From: Aurantiochytrium sp. KH105
Lineage: Eukaryota; Sar; Bigyra; Thraustochytrida; Thraustochytriidae
Length of the DNA stretch: 64,000 nt
Assembly (NCBI GenBank): GCA_003116975.1
Contig: BGKB01000080.1
Location: 124,001-188,000 of the forward strand
Direction of reading: 5' to 3'
The notes under the pieces are model-generated. The model saw nothing but the letters and a program-made list of their open reading frames with translations, searched no databases and was not told where the DNA came from. Of the stretch, positions 60,556-64,000 are shown one piece after another. Within the stretch, counting starts at the first letter, position 1. Every line of letters begins with the position of its first letter. The position numbers and the translations under genes are program-made.

Positions 60556-61095
60556 TCAGCTTTCGCTCTTCACGCAAGCCTCGAATTGGCGAATCAAGTC
60601 CTCGCATTCCTCAAAAGATCGATTCACGCGCAAACACTCGACCGAGGCTGCTTGGGCGGCGGCGCAAGGTCCTTCTGCGGGCGATGTCGCACGCCGCGAG
60701 CGAGCAGCCTCGGAGCCCTCGCCGCCACGCTCGGCACTCTTGATCAAACTATCTAGCTCCGCGGCAGCCATTTTCTCCTGCCGGGAAAGGTTCACAAACG
60801 CAAGCCGTTCCTGCTCGCGTCTCTCGCGCTCTAATCGCTCCGCTTCGGCAAGATGCGCCTCGATACCATCTCCACTGTCCTCGTCCTCGTCCTCGTCCTC
60901 GTCTTCTTCGTCGTCGGGTCTGCCCTGCAGCCTGCGGACGAGCTCTGGCGAAAAGACCATATTGAAGCCTTCTTCTTCGGGGACATCCCCGTCCTCGTCC
61001 TCCTCCACCTCCTCGTCCTCCTCTACATCGACATCCTCCTCCACAAAGTCGTCCTCGACGTCGTCTTCACGCGCGCTGCTGGCCCTGTTGCCCAT
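60556..61095 (-). CDS. MIC19/CHCHD3-like MICOS subunit, twin CX9C
   Basis: 179 residues from the ATG at 61,095; the frame opens upstream in an arginine-rich stretch that I exclude. MGNRASSAR fits N-myristoylation (G2, S6), as in MIC19. VFSPELVRRLQG (about 47-58) matches the short conserved MIC19 N-terminal helix. A charged coiled coil is at about 80-120. The C-terminus is a CHCH domain with C144-x9-C154 and C164-x9-C174. Such proteins are oxidised by Mia40 in the mitochondrial intermembrane space and organise cristae junctions. Two very acidic runs flank the VFSPEL helix (about 10-42 and 61-76), which is unusual for MIC19. It diverges from the IQ-motif gene across 336 bases. A generic CHCHD protein is the alternative. 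Confidence 0.78.
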   Translation of the reverse strand: MGNRASSAREDDVEDDFVEEDVDVEEDEEVEEDEDGDVPEEEGFNMVFSPELVRRLQGRPDDEEDEDEDEDEDSGDGIEAHLAEAERLERERREQERLAFVNLSRQEKMAAAELDSLIKSAERGGEGSEAARSRRATSPAEGPCAAAQAASVECLRVNRSFEECEDLIRQFEACVKSES

Positions 61096-61431
61096 GTTTG
61101 ATGAACGAGCCTCTACTGCCCTTCCCTTTCCTCTCCGAGAGGAAAGGCTCGTGCTTTGCGTGCTCGCGCGAGCAGTGCTTGCTAGCCTGGCTCGCCGCCT
61201 GCGTTTTCTCCTCCGCCTCGCCTCGTCTCGCCTCAAGTCGAGCGGCAGGACGAGATGGGATTGCTCCGCGCGACGACTCGACTCGACTCACTCGACTCGA
61301 CTCGACTCTCTCGACTCGGGCCCCTGCCGGGTTAGGTTTGCAGGGCCCAGGTTAGGTTGCTTCGACGCGGGATTTCGACTTCGGAGTCGGATGAATGCCA
61401 GTGTATGAATGACTCATTCAACGGATAATAA
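61096..61431. other. Divergent promoter region, MIC19-like / IQ-motif protein
   Basis: 336 bases. (CGACT)n fills about 61,270-61,316, and GGTTAGGTT occurs twice at 61,330-61,359, the first within GGGTTAGGTTTGCAGGG. Both genes start just outside. Confidence 0.6.
61270..61316. repeat. (CGACT)n pentanucleotide repeat
   Basis: About nine CGACT/CTCGA units with two small breaks. Confidence 0.9.
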
Positions 61432-64000
61432 ATGGGCCTAACTAAGAGAGGAGGAAGGCAGCAAGAATTGCAGCAGCCGCAGCAGCACGTGCACGAGCGT
61501 CGAAGAAGTGGCGAAGAGGAAAGCGAAAGGCTCGGTCGATCGCGTATCACGCTGATGGACGGTAGCATGGGTCTCGATGACGGTCATAACATAGGAGACG
61601 ATGGGCAAGTGGACGTGGCCGCTGCAGGAACCTCTTCGCAAGCAAGTCTGGCGAGCGCACAGAGCGACGCAAAGCGAAACATGAGCCGAAATAGTATTAA
61701 TGAAAGCCAACAACATTCCGATGCAGACGGTCGTCGCGTTATTGGCAACAGTCTAGAGCACTCTGACAGCGGCGAATCTGCTTCCGGTCGTGCATCTCGT
61801 CTCGATGCAGCCATCTCCGACAAAGAAAGCACGAATCGCCATTCCGGAGCCAGCAATGTAATTGATGATAGCGATCAACGACCAGACATTGTAGCCAGCG
61901 CTGATGACACAATGCAATCGGCTGAGAACATCAAAGCTCGTCCCAGCCATGGTCAGGACGATGAAACGAAAGCTGAAGAAAAGGAATCGATCTCAGGCCA
62001 TCGTGTTTTCATCAATTCTTCGTATTCTTCAGGACGTCAGCATGGCAATTCTCGTGAGAGCATCAATGATATCGAGATGAATGAAGAGGAGAGCGAAGAA
62101 AAGGAGGCGAATGTCTATCCTGATATTCAGAATCAGAATGAAGATGCCGAAGAGATTGCAGATGCGAAAGAGGCCAAGATTGACGCGACCATAAACAGGC
62201 TACCGCTACCTGAGACTCCTGAGGCAGACCCGGTCACGATCACATCAGAGCCTGAAAGTCTATCAATATCAAATGTAACCCAGGTAAAGAAAGGCAGACC
62301 ATGGTTCGCGACAAAAGACACAGAAGTCACACGTCGACTCCGTGCTCTTTTAGAGAACCAAAATGAGGACGAACGCTACATTGAAGAAAGTGCTTTCCAC
62401 TTTGAGCGCCGAGGGATCAATCGTCTTTTCTCCAACGATGACGAACGCGTTGACTTTTGGTCTTCGACAGAATTCCACGATGAAACCCCGCGGCCCAAGA
62501 TGGTCACGACCATCAAGGCTTCGCGACCTGAGCGACATTTTCTCAAAGGCGATGTGGTAATCTTTCCGAACCCACGACGCGCGCTCGGCGCGCCTCGAGC
62601 AGGCAGACGAAGCGCCGAGTGGACCGGTCGCGTCGTGAGTTCACCCTACAATCTCGAAGTGAGCGTGCGCGCTCAGCGCGCAGCCCAGCTTGCCTCTCAC
62701 ACGCCTCCACTTCCCTCCGTTGTTCGGCGAGGGAGCCAAGGAGATGATTTGTACAAGGTCGAAGTTGTGGCAAAACGCATCCTGGGAGGGATTCTCGGTG
62801 CCCAAGACCATGAGCACGGTAAGATTATTGCCGACTACCAGGCTTCAAGACGGTCACGTGATGGTGGACGCAGACGTCGCGCAAATTTTGAGCTCCTACA
62901 TGTTAGCGTGCTCGAGTCTCCCGACGAAACGAGGAGACGAAAGTTGCTCCATGTTGTGAAAAGTTGGCTATTGCGCTTCCTTCGCCGCGCCCTTGATTTT
63001 TGGACCGCCGAAGTTCGTGCGCAGCGACGCGAGGAGCAACGGAACACGGCCGCGACCTGCATCCAGAGCTTTTGGCGGTGCGTCCTCTCGCGCAGACTCT
63101 CGCTCGAGAAACGCATCGCTGCACAGCTGGCTGCGGACCAAAGACGTCGTGAAAGAGAACGTCGTGAGGAGGAGGAGCGGCAGCGTGCGGCCAAAGCTGC
63201 GCGCGAGGCATATTTGCGCGAGCATGGCGTCTCACGCGACGGTGTGCGATTCTTCGAAACCCAAGAAGAGATGGAAGCTTTCTATGTCCGCATGGAGCGC
63301 ATGTGCGCACGTATCGAGAAGCAAGTCGAGAAATTGGCGTCGGGACTCAAAATGGAGGCCTTGAGGCGCTGGCGATACTACTTGCGCCACGTCCTTCCAC
63401 CGCTTCACCTCGATGTCGACGCGCTTTCGAAAGACGTGGGTGGATTGCAAGAGATGCTAGTTCGCGAGCTTTCCGACGAACGGGCTGCAGATGAACTTGG
63501 AGACTTGGACTCCAAACTTTCCAAGATTGCCGCGCGGCAGGCAACGCAAGGAAATGCTGTGCGTGAAAACACAAATCAGGAGGCGCCCTGGCACGCCGCC
63601 TTGGGCTCGAGGCTTCCCGGATTGCCAACTGTGGGTGCGCACTTGTCGCATCTGGGCAAGATTGTCATCGACGACATGACGCAGTACGAAAAGTTTCGGG
63701 ACTTCCAGCGCGGTCCAACTGATTCGACGGCGTGGCTTCTCAAGGGAGCGTACGCAAAGGTTCTTTTTGGCGCCTATCCGTCTGGCCAGGCGTTCAAGCG
63801 AGACCGAAAAATTACGAGTCGAAGCGGGGCCATTGCGTCTGTGCTCATGGCCGGTGTCGATACCTTTGTTTGTCTTCTCAATCCGGAAGAAGTTCAACGC
63901 ATGGCAGATGAGCATTTACACGGACTACAGTTCAACGAGGAGGCTGACGAGATTTGCGCCGAAATTCGGCGTGAGCTGAGTGTCGGCGTAACCGCCACCA
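61432..64000 (+). CDS. IQ-motif protein of unknown function, 3'-partial
   Basis: The frame is open from an ATG at 61,432, directly after an in-frame TAA, to the end of the window (856 codons) with no stop. The first 280 residues are disordered, acidic and serine-rich. A region around 300-400 is folded-looking (PRPKMVTTIKASRPERHFLKGDVVIFPNP, then WTGRVVSSPYNLEV). A likely calmodulin-binding IQ motif lies at about 542-556 (IQSFWRCVLSRRL), inside a basic coiled coil (about 540-600). The last 250 residues look globular, but I cannot name them. Later in-frame ATGs at 61,555 and 61,567 are alternative starts. A cytoskeletal or flagellar calcium-responsive protein is possible but unproven. Confidence 0.72.
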   Translation, partial: MGLTKRGGRQQELQQPQQHVHERRRSGEEESERLGRSRITLMDGSMGLDDGHNIGDDGQVDVAAAGTSSQASLASAQSDAKRNMSRNSINESQQHSDADGRRVIGNSLEHSDSGESASGRASRLDAAISDKESTNRHSGASNVIDDSDQRPDIVASADDTMQSAENIKARPSHGQDDETKAEEKESISGHRVFINSSYSSGRQHGNSRESINDIEMNEEESEEKEANVYPDIQNQNEDAEEIADAKEAKIDATINRLPLPETPEADPVTITSEPESLSISNVTQVKKGRPWFATKDTEVTRRLRALLENQNEDERYIEESAFHFERRGINRLFSNDDERVDFWSSTEFHDETPRPKMVTTIKASRPERHFLKGDVVIFPNPRRALGAPRAGRRSAEWTGRVVSSPYNLEVSVRAQRAAQLASHTPPLPSVVRRGSQGDDLYKVEVVAKRILGGILGAQDHEHGKIIADYQASRRSRDGGRRRRANFELLHVSVLESPDETRRRKLLHVVKSWLLRFLRRALDFWTAEVRAQRREEQRNTAATCIQSFWRCVLSRRLSLEKRIAAQLAADQRRRERERREEEERQRAAKAAREAYLREHGVSRDGVRFFETQEEMEAFYVRMERMCARIEKQVEKLASGLKMEALRRWRYYLRHVLPPLHLDVDALSKDVGGLQEMLVRELSDERAADELGDLDSKLSKIAARQATQGNAVRENTNQEAPWHAALGSRLPGLPTVGAHLSHLGKIVIDDMTQYEKFRDFQRGPTDSTAWLLKGAYAKVLFGAYPSGQAFKRDRKITSRSGAIASVLMAGVDTFVCLLNPEEVQRMADEHLHGLQFNEEADEICAEIRRELSVGVTAT

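Overview
The window is eukaryotic nuclear DNA. Genes are long, mostly single-exon, GC-rich and packed on both strands. Flagellar outer-dynein-arm genes, a bacterial-type HslU protease ATPase with a mitochondrial-style N-terminus and a MICOS subunit sit among ordinary chromatin and repair genes. I infer a flagellate protist and favour a thraustochytrid-like stramenopile (Labyrinthulomycetes). Taxonomy was not checked against any database. TAA, TAG and TGA all end genes, so the genetic code looks standard. I saw no rRNA, tRNA, CRISPR array or transposon.

Layout. 1-5,681: 5'-truncated HSA/SNF2/SANT/Q-rich protein of the EP400/SWR1/Eaf1 type whose ATPase motifs are degenerate. 5,738-7,647 (-): FAD-dependent DAO-family oxidoreductase, the one gene with clear introns. 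7,996-14,286: WDR81-like BEACH/WD40 protein. 14,417-15,259 (-): unrecognised coiled-coil protein. 15,714-17,222 (-): membrane-anchored metallophosphoesterase, divergent from the histone chaperone ASF1 (18,193-19,245) across a very GC-rich repeat-laden promoter. 19,961-21,088 (-): XRCC3-like RAD51 paralogue, divergent from an ODA1/CCDC114-type outer-arm docking protein (22,281-24,737).

25,883-40,549 is the most unusual block. Two tandem paralogues each combine a conserved N-terminal region, several membrane segments, leucine-rich repeats and a conserved C-terminal region that I cannot name. They are followed by a convergent ankyrin-SAM-TIR protein ending in a CaaX-like tetrapeptide. The second paralogue needs a -1 frame change exactly at a TTTAAAG heptamer. 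The domain mix recalls innate-immune or cell-death signalling, but that is inference.

42,090-44,015 (-): DNAI2-type dynein intermediate chain, divergent from a small TPR protein (44,605-44,961). 45,840-46,712 (-): secreted class-3 lipase, divergent from a TPR-ended protein (47,408-48,580). 49,653-56,942: a 2,429-residue armadillo/WW/PH protein. 58,229-60,103: HslU. 60,556-61,095 (-): MIC19-like twin CX9C protein, divergent from a 3'-truncated IQ-motif protein that runs off the window (61,432-64,000).

Most neighbouring genes are divergent pairs sharing a promoter or convergent pairs with short gaps, so there are no operons. Functional groupings visible are the outer dynein arm (22.3 and 42.1 kb), mitochondrial maintenance (58-61 kb) and chromatin/repair (0-6, 18-21 kb).
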